Source of the DNA: Pseudomonas weihenstephanensis
GTDB lineage: Bacteria; Pseudomonadota; Gammaproteobacteria; Pseudomonadales; Pseudomonadaceae
DNA length: 64,000 nucleotides
NCBI RefSeq assembly: GCF_001043055.1
Contig: NZ_JYLF01000001.1
Span: forward strand, 124,001-188,000
Reading direction: 5' to 3'
Below the pieces are notes generated by a model. That model worked only from the letters and a program-made list of their open reading frames with translations. It had not been told where the DNA came from and searched no databases. A program made the translations under genes and the position numbers. The stretch's first letter is position 1. Every line of letters begins with the position of its first letter. Below, one piece after another: positions 8,065-16,364 of this stretch.

Positions 8065-8954
8065 TAAGCCTTGGGTTTGACCACTTCCTGGGGGTCGGCG
8101 TGCACCAGCACTTCGGCGCGCGGGTAGGCTTTTTCAATCGCCTCGGCGGCTCGGTCGCTGAGGGCGTGGGCGACTGACAGCGTCAGTTCGCCGGGCAACT
8201 CCAAGTGCAATTGCACATACCAGATGTTGCCCGAAATGCGTGTACGCAAATCATGGGCGCCCAGTACGCCGGGTACGCTACAGGCCAATTCCAGCATGTG
8301 CTGACTGACCTCGGTGGGTAACTCTTCGTCCATCAACACCGAAAAGCCCTCACGGGCGATCTGGATCGCGCTCCACAGGATGTAACCCGCAATTCCCAAA
8401 CCAAACCAGGCATCCAGTTGCGGCCAGCCGAAGCTGGCCAGCACCAGCGCAACCAAAATGCTGCCATTGAGCAATAAATCGGAGCGGTAGTGCAGCGAGT
8501 CCGCCCGCACCGCGTTGGAGCCGGTGGCTTTGATCACGCGGTGTTGCAGCATCAGCAGGGCGACGGTCATCACCAGCGAGAACACAATCACGCCAATGCC
8601 GATCCACGGCGCACCGACCGGCTCGGGGTTTTTCAGGCGTTCAATGGCCTGGAATGCAATCAATACGGCACTCACGGCGATAAACAGCGCCTGCGCCATG
8701 CCTGCCAACGACTCCGCCTTGCCGTGCCCGTAACGATGATCGTCATCGGCAGGGCGCAAGGCGTAATGCACGGCCAGTAAGTTCAGAAACGAAGTCACAC
8801 CATCGAGCAGCGAGTCGGTCAACCCGGCCAACATACTGATCGACCCGCTGAGCCACCAGGCGATGGCCTTGGTCACAATCAAAAGGCTTGCCACTGCCAC
8901 CGATGCGCGGGTGGCCAGGCGTAACAGACGTGCGTGTTCCGGGCTGCTGCTCAT
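8061..8954 (-). CDS. Cation diffusion facilitator (FieF/YiiP-like) metal exporter
   Basis: Inner-membrane divalent metal/proton antiporter of 297 residues. There are six transmembrane helices in the first 200 residues. The transport-site motif is in helix II (GLTDSLLDGVTSFLN, about 42-56), then HRYGHGKAESL (about 72-82), and SDLLLNGSILVA in helix V, where His/Asp of the HxxxD site should sit (here HYRSDLLLN). The cytoplasmic C-terminal domain spans about 210-297. Zn, Fe, Cd or Co are possible substrates. Its stop overlaps the convergent DUF6515 gene by 4 bp. It may share a transcript with the lipoprotein gene upstream (start 9388). Confidence 0.93.
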   Translation of the reverse strand: MSSSPEHARLLRLATRASVAVASLLIVTKAIAWWLSGSISMLAGLTDSLLDGVTSFLNLLAVHYALRPADDDHRYGHGKAESLAGMAQALFIAVSAVLIAFQAIERLKNPEPVGAPWIGIGVIVFSLVMTVALLMLQHRVIKATGSNAVRADSLHYRSDLLLNGSILVALVLASFGWPQLDAWFGLGIAGYILWSAIQIAREGFSVLMDEELPTEVSQHMLELACSVPGVLGAHDLRTRISGNIWYVQLHLELPGELTLSVAHALSDRAAEAIEKAYPRAEVLVHADPQEVVKPKAY

Positions 8955-8968
8955 GACACTTCCTTGTC

Positions 8969-9388
8969 TCAGGCGGCGGGTACAAGGCCGTACAACGCCA
9001 ATTGCTGCACGCTGCCTTTGTGTTGGATCAGGCGCGGGTCGTTCAGCGGGAAACTGCCACCCAGTTCGCTTTCAAGAATCGCTTGCAGCTTGCTGTTATC
9101 CACCCTGCCGTTAGCACCGAGGGCTTCTTGCAATTTTTGTGGGTCGATGTGTGCGGTTTTACCAGGCGGGAAATAAATAGCACCGGTGGCGAAGTCGACA
9201 CCAAACGCAATCAGCCCCGGAATCACATAAAACAGCAGCCCCACGGCATCCAGTACGGCAATCATCGGATCGATTTTGCCGTCGATCTGACCCCGGCGAT
9301 CCGGGAAGAAAATACTGCCGCAGGCAGTCAGTTGGGTGAACAGGGCAGCAACCACAATGCCGCCAATGACGCGCGAAGACCTACGCAT
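8969..9388 (-). CDS. YceK/YidQ-like lipoprotein
   Basis: A 139-residue protein with a signal peptide ending in the lipobox LTAC (Cys about residue 23). It continues GSIFFPDRRGQIDGKIDPMIAVLDAVGLLFYVIPGLIAFGVDFATGAIYFP, with a hydrophobic stretch typical of the YceK/YidQ DUF1375 lipoproteins. The C-terminal 55 residues are predicted soluble. Role unknown. It lies 14 bp upstream of the cation exporter gene on the same strand, so co-transcription is likely. Confidence 0.7.
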   Translation of the reverse strand: MRRSSRVIGGIVVAALFTQLTACGSIFFPDRRGQIDGKIDPMIAVLDAVGLLFYVIPGLIAFGVDFATGAIYFPPGKTAHIDPQKLQEALGANGRVDNSKLQAILESELGGSFPLNDPRLIQHKGSVQQLALYGLVPAA

Positions 9389-9490
9389 ACCAAAACCTCA
9401 TAAACGCTTGAAGGGCCAAACCAAACATTAAGACCGCGCTTAATGCCGAACTGTTCGCCGTTATACTCGCCGCACAGTTCTGGAGCCACC

Positions 9491-12034
9491 ATGATTTCTT
9501 TGCCGATTGATGAAGTTTTACCTGCGCTGCGATGCGCCTTGGCTGAACGGCACGAAGCCGTGCTCGAAGCGCCGCCTGGCGCCGGTAAAACCACCCGTGT
9601 GCCGCTGGCCTTGCTCAATGAGCCGTGGCTTGCCGGACAGACCATTGTGATGCTCGAACCGCGGCGCCTGGCCGCCCGCGCGGCAGCGGAGCGGTTGGCC
9701 AGTGAGCTGGGAGAAAAAGTCGGAGAAACCGTCGGCTATCGGATCAGACTCGATAGCAAAATCGGACCCAACACGCGTATCGAAGTCGTCACCGAAGGCA
9801 TCCTCACTCGGCGCCTGCAGCAAGACCCGGCGCTCGAAGGCGTAGGGCTGCTGATCTTCGATGAGTTCCATGAGCGCAGTCTGGACGCCGATCTGGCACT
9901 GGCATTGAGCCTTAATGGGCGTGAGTTGTTTCGCGACGAGCAGCCGCTGAAAATTTTGCTGATGTCCGCCACCCTTGAAGGTGAGCGTTTGGCCAGCGTG
10001 CTCGACGATGCCCCGGTGTTGCGCAGCGAAGGGCGCATGTACCCGGTGGCCATGCGTTGGGGGCGGCCGTTTGTGCCCGGTGAGTTTGTTGAGCCACGGG
10101 TGGTGAACACCGTGCTGGAGGCGATCAACGATGAGACGGGCAGCGTGTTGGTATTCCTGCCCGGTCAGGCAGAAATCCGACGCGTTAATCAACAGTTGGC
10201 TGACGCGTTGGGCTCGCGCACAGACATCCTGTTGTGCCCGCTGCACGGCGAGCTGGAGTTGAGCGCACAACGGGCCGCCATCGAACCTGCGCCCAAGGGC
10301 CTGCGCAAAGTGGTGCTGGCCACCAACATTGCCGAAACCAGCCTGACCATTGATGGCGTGCGCGTGGTGATTGATGCCGGTCTGGCACGGGTGCCACGCT
10401 TTGATCCGGGCAGCGCCATGACGCGCCTCGACACCCAGCGCATCTCCCGGGCCAGCGCCACCCAGCGTGCAGGCCGCGCCGGGAGGCTGGAACCTGGCGT
10501 GTGTTATCGGCTGTGGTCAGAAGACCAGCACGCGCAACTGGCCGCCTATGGCAGCGCTGAAATCCTGCAAGCAGATCTGGCAGGGCTGGCGCTGCAATTA
10601 GCGCGTTGGGGGGTGACCCCGAACGAGCTGATCTGGCTTGATCCTCCGCCAGCGGCAAGTTATGCACAGGCCCAGCAGTTGCTGGAGCGTTTGGGTGCAC
10701 TGCGCAAGCAAGTGGACGGCGGCTGGAAACTCACCACGCATGGCGAAGCGATGGCTCAGTTGCCCGCACACCCTCGTATCGCGCACCTGTTGTTGCGCGG
10801 GCATGACGTGGGCCTGACTGAGATGGCCTGTGATGTCGCCGCGCTGTTGGGGGAGCGCGATATTGTGCGCGGCGCCGGGGCCGACGTTCACAGCCGCCTG
10901 GCGTTGTTATCGGGCGATACCCGTGCCGCGCGGGGCGGGCAGGGCGGCGTACAGCGCGCCAAACAACTGGCTCGCCAATACCGCTCTAACCTGCGGGGTA
11001 AGCCGACTCAAGCCGTCGCCGACCCTGATCACCCGCGTTGGCTGGGCGCCTTGCTGGCGCTGGCGTATCCGGATCGTATCGCGCAGCAGCGCAAGCCAGG
11101 TGGCGCCGAGTATCGCCTGGCGAACGGGCGGGCAGCGTTGTTCAGCGACGTGGATGCGCTGATGAAACATCCCTGGCTGGTGATCGCCGACTTGGGCAGC
11201 CGCCAGGGCCAGCGTGAAGAGCGCATCTATTTGGCGGCGGAGTTCGATCCCGGGTTGCTCGACGGGGTGTTGAGCGAGCAGGTCAGCGTGGTGGATCAAC
11301 TGGATTGGGACGAGCGCGAAGGGGTGTTGCGTGCCGAGCGCCAGCGCAAAGTCGGCGAACTGGTGTTGAGCCGTGAACCGCTGACAGGTCTCGATGAAGC
11401 GGCCCGCACTCAGGCGCTGATCAATCTGGTGCGGCGCAAAGGCCTGGAACTGTTGCCGTGGACGCCTGAACTGCGTCAGTGGCAAGCGCGGGTAGCGTTA
11501 CTGCGTCAGCTGGATCTTGACGCGCACGGCCAGAGCGAATGGCCGGATGTCACTGATGCAGCGTTACTCAATGGGCTTGAGCAATGGCTGGCGCCGTACT
11601 TGGGGCGGGTCTCGCGGCTCAGCCATTTTGCCAGCCTCGACCTGTCAAGTATTGTGCATAACTTATTGCCCTGGCCTTTGCCGCAGCGTCTGGAAGAGCT
11701 GGCGCCCCATCACATCAAAGTGCCGTCGGGTTCTTCGGTGCGGGTGGATTACAGTGAGCACCCGCCGATTTTGGCCGTTCGCCTGCAAGAGCTGTTCGGT
11801 TTGGCCGACACCCCGCGCATTGCGGGCGGCCGCCAAGTGGTCAAATTGCACCTGCTGTCGCCCGCGCGGCGCCCGGTGCAAGTGACGCAGGATCTGGCCA
11901 ACTTTTGGCGCAGCACCTACGGCGAAGTGAAAAAAGACCTCAAAGGCCGTTACCCCAAACACTACTGGCCAGACGACCCGCTGGTGGCCGAAGCCACCGC
12001 ACGGATCAAACCCCGAAAGCCTGCCTCTTCGTAG
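9491..12034 (+). CDS. hrpB: ATP-dependent helicase HrpB
   Basis: DEAH-type RNA helicase of 847 residues, the HrpB length. Walker A is APPGAGKTT (about 29-37), motif II DEFHER, motif III SATLEG, with motifs V/VI TNIAETSLTI and QRAGRAGR. The family-specific HrpB C-terminal domain follows, ending RYPKHYWPDDPLVAEATARIKPR. This is not the type III secretion regulator of the same name. The role is poorly defined; homologues affect mRNA handling and adhesion. The start is ATG 9491 with TGGAG 5-6 bases upstream; an upstream in-frame codon at 9443 lacks a site. The TAG stop is formed by the first bases of a REP element. Confidence 0.95.
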   Translation: MISLPIDEVLPALRCALAERHEAVLEAPPGAGKTTRVPLALLNEPWLAGQTIVMLEPRRLAARAAAERLASELGEKVGETVGYRIRLDSKIGPNTRIEVVTEGILTRRLQQDPALEGVGLLIFDEFHERSLDADLALALSLNGRELFRDEQPLKILLMSATLEGERLASVLDDAPVLRSEGRMYPVAMRWGRPFVPGEFVEPRVVNTVLEAINDETGSVLVFLPGQAEIRRVNQQLADALGSRTDILLCPLHGELELSAQRAAIEPAPKGLRKVVLATNIAETSLTIDGVRVVIDAGLARVPRFDPGSAMTRLDTQRISRASATQRAGRAGRLEPGVCYRLWSEDQHAQLAAYGSAEILQADLAGLALQLARWGVTPNELIWLDPPPAASYAQAQQLLERLGALRKQVDGGWKLTTHGEAMAQLPAHPRIAHLLLRGHDVGLTEMACDVAALLGERDIVRGAGADVHSRLALLSGDTRAARGGQGGVQRAKQLARQYRSNLRGKPTQAVADPDHPRWLGALLALAYPDRIAQQRKPGGAEYRLANGRAALFSDVDALMKHPWLVIADLGSRQGQREERIYLAAEFDPGLLDGVLSEQVSVVDQLDWDEREGVLRAERQRKVGELVLSREPLTGLDEAARTQALINLVRRKGLELLPWTPELRQWQARVALLRQLDLDAHGQSEWPDVTDAALLNGLEQWLAPYLGRVSRLSHFASLDLSSIVHNLLPWPLPQRLEELAPHHIKVPSGSSVRVDYSEHPPILAVRLQELFGLADTPRIAGGRQVVKLHLLSPARRPVQVTQDLANFWRSTYGEVKKDLKGRYPKHYWPDDPLVAEATARIKPRKPASS

Positions 12035-12131
12035 TCGCTGCCAAAGGCTGCGAAGGGTTGCGCAGCCACCCGTTTCATTAAACGCCCACGCACCCATGGC
12101 CCGTTTCGCAGCCTGCGGCAGCGACTCCTGC
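12031..12131. repeat. REP pair (REPIN-like) overlapping the hrpB stop
   Basis: Two REP copies in opposite orientation: GTAGTCGCTGCCAAAGGCTGCGAAGGG at 12031-12057, given here in two parts as GTAGTCGCTGCC and GGCTGCGAAGGG, and its inverse ending CTGCGGCAGCGACTCC at 12100-12128. They are separated by about 40 bp. The hrpB stop codon (12032-12034) lies inside the first copy. Confidence 0.8.
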
Positions 12132-12139
12132 AAGGCGAG

Positions 12140-13222
12140 TCAATCCAGCGGCAATAAAAACCGGCCCACCACGGGTAAATGATCGGAAATGGTCAGGGTG
12201 TCTTCCTGACGTACATAGCCCTCGATACGTTTGAGCTTTGGGCTGTAAAACAAGTAGTCGAGGGTACGGTCGGGTTCTTCGACACGCGGGTCGTTGGGGA
12301 AGTGGGTGAGCCACAATTCGCGGTCGATGCCTGTGGCTTCAGGGTTGCTGGGGATCATTGGGTACTTCTCCCACAGCTGATGCAGCTCGCTGTCAGGCGA
12401 ATAACCTGCTCGCTGCTCGGCGGGCAGGCGCAGATACTGGCCAATCGGCAACAGATTGAAATCGCCGCCGATCAGCCACGGGGTGCCGTAACTTTCAAAT
12501 GTATTCAGCGCCGCCGCGGTGGCCTGCATTTGTTGGCGCAGGTTGCTGTTGTCCTGTGTGGGGCTATCAAGCTGAGTGTTGATGGCCACGAATTGCCCAC
12601 CGTCATTGAGGGGCAGGTAACTGACCAGCAACGCAGGCTTGGGTGCAAACTGACGGCTGATCAGGTTGGCCTCGGCCACGGGCAGTTGCAGGCGCTCGGC
12701 GTGCTCGATCTGGAAGCGGCTGAGGGTCACCAAGGTGCGGCCCACACTGCCGAAAATGTGACGGTCGGGCACGAAGTCGGCCTGCCAGGTGACCGCCTGC
12801 GCGCTGCACGGGTAGAGGTCGACCAGCCGCTCTTGCAACAGCTTGAGCTGATCCTGATAGCCACTGGCCTTGGCGTTTTTATCGAGTTCCTGCAACAGCA
12901 CCAGGTCCGGTTGCTCGTCGCGAATCACCCGCGTCACCTGATCCAGGCTGAACGCCATGTCCTCTGCGGTCGGGCGTGTATCAGGTCCGCTGCCATCAGC
13001 CAGGTTGTACCAGAACACATAACGCTTGCCCGCCAGGTATTGCACGTTCCAGGTCATGACCTTGAGCGCCTGCCCCGGCACCAGCACAGGGGCGGTGGTG
13101 GGGCAACTGACGGTCAGCACTTCTTTGGCTTCAGGGCGCCACGTCAGGCTATAAATCAGGCTCGCCAACAGCGCGGCGGTCAGCAGCAAACCCAATACGG
13201 TGTTACGCAAAAGACGTGGCAT
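12140..13222 (-). CDS. Endonuclease/exonuclease/phosphatase (EEP) family protein
   Basis: A 360-residue protein anchored by one N-terminal transmembrane helix (about residues 5-27), with the EEP fold facing the periplasm. EEP motifs: MTWNVQYL (metal-binding Asn), LLQELD (catalytic Glu), GGDFNLLP (Asp and Asn), and ISDHLPVVG (terminal Asp-His). Such proteins hydrolyse phosphodiesters; this one could act on nucleic acid, phosphoinositide or lipid head groups, which sequence alone does not settle. Mid-protein TRPTAEDMAFSLDQVTRVI and WEKYPMIPSNPEATGIDRELWLTHF are typical of Pseudomonas orthologues. It is monocistronic, flanked by REP repeats. Confidence 0.85.
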   Translation of the reverse strand: MPRLLRNTVLGLLLTAALLASLIYSLTWRPEAKEVLTVSCPTTAPVLVPGQALKVMTWNVQYLAGKRYVFWYNLADGSGPDTRPTAEDMAFSLDQVTRVIRDEQPDLVLLQELDKNAKASGYQDQLKLLQERLVDLYPCSAQAVTWQADFVPDRHIFGSVGRTLVTLSRFQIEHAERLQLPVAEANLISRQFAPKPALLVSYLPLNDGGQFVAINTQLDSPTQDNSNLRQQMQATAAALNTFESYGTPWLIGGDFNLLPIGQYLRLPAEQRAGYSPDSELHQLWEKYPMIPSNPEATGIDRELWLTHFPNDPRVEEPDRTLDYLFYSPKLKRIEGYVRQEDTLTISDHLPVVGRFLLPLD

Positions 13223-13308
13223 GGCGTCGGCTTATAAAGTTTCAAGATGTAAGCGAGCATACGCGACCGCTGCCTGGCATCCCAATGGGTGATACGTAGG
13301 AAGGCGTT

Positions 13309-13971
13309 TTATCGGCTGTCAGACTCGTCGCTAATCAGCATGAATAAACGGAATAGAACTACAGACAAGAACAACTGCAAGAAGCTGTTGATACTTTCCA
13401 GCGCTAACGAAAGCAGGGGGTTTTCAGCTTTTGGGTACACCGAAAAGCTTAATTCCTTGAGCAGCATGAGCGGCCCCAGCACCGCCAAGATGCACACGAA
13501 AATACGCCAGAAGTGGCCCTTGCTCAGTCCAAAACTTGACTTCAGCGCGGCCAATGGCGCCTCGCCGCGCAGCACTAATCGGTACTCAGCAAATGCGAAC
13601 ACGACGGTCAGGTAAATACCCGGCACAAAGAACATCGACAGCCCGAGCACAATCAGCAGCGTGCTGATGGCGGCCAGCAGCGCAAATCGCGGCCACAGGT
13701 ACAGGGCGCGGGCCAGTAGGTCACGGTTGCGCGGGCTTTCGCCCCGGCTGCGGGCGTCGAGAAACAGAATCAGAGCCGCGGTGTAAATCGGGTACACCAG
13801 CAACCCGACGATCAAACTGTAGCCGGGCGACGCATCCGGGCCCGTGGCATTGTTGACCAGTTGTTGCAGCACAGCCTCAAGAATCACCAATGGCAGGCAC
13901 AGCGCCACAATCTGGCCCAGGTTGCGCTGGAAGAAGTACAGGGAGTCGCGAATAACAGTCAGCGGGTTCAT
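13309..13971 (-). CDS. YciC family (UPF0259) inner-membrane protein
   Basis: A 220-residue, very hydrophobic protein with about five or six transmembrane helices. The family signature includes LYFFQRNLGQI near the N-terminus and FVPGIYLTVVFAFAEYRLVLRGEAPLAALKSSFGLSKGHFWRIF in the middle. The function of YciC is not established; it is proposed to affect envelope physiology. It has no close operon partner: 190 bp separate it from the divergent NYN gene. Confidence 0.82.
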   Translation of the reverse strand: MNPLTVIRDSLYFFQRNLGQIVALCLPLVILEAVLQQLVNNATGPDASPGYSLIVGLLVYPIYTAALILFLDARSRGESPRNRDLLARALYLWPRFALLAAISTLLIVLGLSMFFVPGIYLTVVFAFAEYRLVLRGEAPLAALKSSFGLSKGHFWRIFVCILAVLGPLMLLKELSFSVYPKAENPLLSLALESINSFLQLFLSVVLFRLFMLISDESDSR

Positions 13972-14164
13972 GGTTCGGTATCAACAGTCAAAAGCGGTGC
14001 GCCACTTTAACCGATCAAACCCTGCATCAAGCAAATGTCCGTGTTGAACTGGGTGTGTGCTCGCGCGTTGGGCGGTTAATCCGCGCAAAGTCTCAGCAGG
14101 CTGGCATACTGCGGCCTTGTTTTCAGTTGCGTGCCCGTTTGATTGGGCGCCTTGAGGTCTCCCG

Positions 14165-14641
14165 GTGAAAAGAATTGCGGTCTTCGCGGATGTGCAGAAC
14201 CTCTACTACACGGTTCGCCAGGCTTATGGCTGCCATTTTAATTACGCTGCGCTGTGGGCGGATATCAGCCAGCGCGGTGAGATTGTCGAGGCGTACGCGT
14301 ATGCCATCGACCGGGGCGACAGCAAGCAACAGCAGTTTCAGCAGATCCTGCGCAACCTCGGTTTCACCGTAAAACTCAAGCCGTACATCCAGCGCAGTGA
14401 TGGCTCGGCCAAGGGCGATTGGGACGTGGGCATCACCATCGACATTATGGACGCTGCCGCCAATGTGGACGAAGTGGTGCTGGCCTCGGGCGATGGCGAC
14501 TTTGACCTGTTGCTCGAACGCATCGCCAGCAAGCACGGGGTACAAACCGTGGCTTACGGCGTGCCCGGCCTCACGGCCAACTCGTTGATTCGCGCGGCGA
14601 CCCGTTATGTGCCGATTGAAGGCAGTCTGCTACTCAAGTAA
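14165..14641 (+). CDS. NYN (PIN-like) domain protein, LabA/DUF88 family
   Basis: A 158-residue single-domain protein starting at GTG 14165, with GAGG about 9 bases upstream. The NYN nuclease acidic residues are in AVFADVQNLYY (residues 5-15), KGDWDVGITIDIMD (about 85-98) and LASGDGDFDLLLE (about 107-119), followed by YGVPGLTANSLIRAATRYVPIE. NYN proteins are usually metal-dependent RNases. It is followed after 29 bp by a DnaQ-like 3'-5' exonuclease gene on the same strand, so the two nucleases are probably co-expressed. Confidence 0.88.
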   Translation: MKRIAVFADVQNLYYTVRQAYGCHFNYAALWADISQRGEIVEAYAYAIDRGDSKQQQFQQILRNLGFTVKLKPYIQRSDGSAKGDWDVGITIDIMDAAANVDEVVLASGDGDFDLLLERIASKHGVQTVAYGVPGLTANSLIRAATRYVPIEGSLLLK

Positions 14642-14670
14642 CGCTCACTTTTTTACAGGATTGACCTCGT

Positions 14671-15282
14671 TTGGAACGTATCGCCGTCATCGACTTTGAA
14701 ACCACAGGCATCTCCCCGAGCAGCACCTGCCGGGCCACCGAAATCGCGGTGGTGATTCTGGAGCAAGGGCGCATCGTTGAACGCTATCAAAGCCTGATGA
14801 ACGCGGGCGTACGCATACCGGGCTTTATCGAGCAGTTGACGGGTATCAGCAACGCCATGTTGCGCACCGCGCCCTCGGCAGAGCAGGTGATGAACGAGGT
14901 TAACGAGTTTGTCGGTATCACCCCTTTGCTCGCGCACAATGCAGCGTTTGACCAAAAGTTCTGGGATTTCGAGATGGGCCGCATCAAGCGCACCCGTTTG
15001 CAGAACTTCGCCTGTTCGCTGTTACTGGCGCGCCGTTTGATGCCCCAGGCACCTAACCACAAGCTCGGGACGCTCACCACATTTGCCGACTTGCCCCACA
15101 CCGGTAAGGCTCACCGGGCGATGGCCGATGCCGAGATGGCAGCTAACCTGACCACACACTTGGCTCAGCAACTGCGCCAGCAGCACGGGTTGCGCGAGCT
15201 GAACCACGACCTGTTGCGCAGCTTGCAAAAAGTGCCTGCGGCCAAAATCAACGAGCACCTCAAGCGCTATCGCGGGTTTTAA
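14671..15282 (+). CDS. DnaQ-like 3'-5' exonuclease
   Basis: A 203-residue DEDDh exonuclease. Exo I is VIDFETTG (residues 6-13), Exo II LLAHNAAFDQKFWDFE (about 88-103), and Exo III KAHRAMADAEM (about 146-156), with catalytic His and Asp present. The frame begins at TTG 14671; AGGA lies about 10 bases upstream and no in-frame ATG precedes the Exo I motif, so the rare TTG start seems genuine. It is too short to be Pol III epsilon with its tau/alpha-binding tail. It resembles the stand-alone PolC-type 3'-5' exonucleases (RNase T-like) common in Pseudomonas. Confidence 0.88.
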   Translation: MERIAVIDFETTGISPSSTCRATEIAVVILEQGRIVERYQSLMNAGVRIPGFIEQLTGISNAMLRTAPSAEQVMNEVNEFVGITPLLAHNAAFDQKFWDFEMGRIKRTRLQNFACSLLLARRLMPQAPNHKLGTLTTFADLPHTGKAHRAMADAEMAANLTTHLAQQLRQQHGLRELNHDLLRSLQKVPAAKINEHLKRYRGF

Positions 15283-15406
15283 ACACCCTGCCTGCCTATA
15301 AGAGCCGCCAAAGTGTACGGCCACTTTTGGTGCGTTCTGTTACTTCTGCTGATAGCGACTCTTGTCTACACTTACCGGTCCCCTGCCTCTGCCTTTGAGC
15401 TGAACC

Positions 15407-16297
15407 ATGCCTGCCGCACGTCGTTTCCCGCTGCAACTGATCGGTGCTTTTTTTGCCTTGTACGTGATTTGGGGGTCGACCTACCTGGTGATCCGCATCG
15501 GTATTGAGTCGTGGCCGCCGCTGATGATGGCCGGGGTGCGCTTCCTCGTGGCGGGCAGTTTGATGTATGCCTTTATGCGCTGGCGCGGTTCACCTGCACC
15601 GACGTGGGTGCAATGGCGTTCGGCAGCAATGATCGGTTTTCTGCTGTTGGCGTGTGGCAATGGCGGCGTGACCCTGGCCGAGCATTCGGGCGTTGCCTCG
15701 GGGGTCGCGGCACTGGCCGTGGCCACGGTGCCGCTATTTACCTTGTTGTTCGGTTACTTCTGGGGCGCGCGTAACACGCGTCTGGAATGGGCGGGCATCC
15801 TGCTCGGTTTGATCGGCATCGGCATGCTCAACCTTGGCTCCAATCTGCAAGCCAGCCCCGTGGGCGCCGCGATGATCCTGTTTGCGGCGGCGGCCTGGGC
15901 TTTTGGTTCGGTGTGGAGCCGCCACCTGCCGTTGCCAGCAGGGCCGATGGCCAGTGCGGCCGAAATGCTCACCGCCGGGGTCGTGCTGTTGGTCGGTAGC
16001 CTGTTGAGCGGTGAGCGCATGACGCACATGCCCACCGCCGCGGGTTGGGGCGCCTTACTCTATCTGGTGTTCTTTGGCTCAATCATCGCCTTCAGCGCCT
16101 ACATGTACTTGCTCAAAAACGTACGTCCGGCAGCGGCCACCAGTTATGCCTACGTCAACCCCGCCGTGGCGGTGATGCTGGGCATCGCGTTTGCGGGTGA
16201 GACCATTGGCGTGGAGGAGTGCCTGGCGATGGCGGTCATTATCAGCGCCGTGGTGTTGATCGGTTTGCCGCAGTGGCGTAAGCAGAAACCCGTCTGA
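15407..16297 (+). CDS. DMT/EamA family drug/metabolite exporter (YedA-like)
   Basis: A 296-residue inner-membrane protein with ten predicted helices in two EamA repeats (about 10-145 and 155-290). The opening IGAFFALYVIWGSTYLVIRIGIESWPPLMMAGVRFLVAG is a typical first repeat and matches YedA-like exporters. The end, ATSYAYVNPAVAVMLGIAFAGE, is the second-repeat signature. The substrate is unknown. It sits alone between the exonuclease gene and rhlE. Confidence 0.88.
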   Translation: MPAARRFPLQLIGAFFALYVIWGSTYLVIRIGIESWPPLMMAGVRFLVAGSLMYAFMRWRGSPAPTWVQWRSAAMIGFLLLACGNGGVTLAEHSGVASGVAALAVATVPLFTLLFGYFWGARNTRLEWAGILLGLIGIGMLNLGSNLQASPVGAAMILFAAAAWAFGSVWSRHLPLPAGPMASAAEMLTAGVVLLVGSLLSGERMTHMPTAAGWGALLYLVFFGSIIAFSAYMYLLKNVRPAAATSYAYVNPAVAVMLGIAFAGETIGVEECLAMAVIISAVVLIGLPQWRKQKPV

Positions 16298-16364
16298 ATT
16301 AGGGTAAACTGCGCGCCATTGCAACCTATGCACCCACGCGCTGACCTTTTTCGACGGTATCCCC

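Noticed and set aside
9491..12034. Type III secretion regulator because of the name HrpB
   Set aside because: The protein is a DEAH helicase. No type III secretion gene is nearby.
12179..13237. 352-codon plus-strand open frame
   Set aside because: Antisense to the EEP-family gene with all catalytic motifs. No ribosome site or domain.
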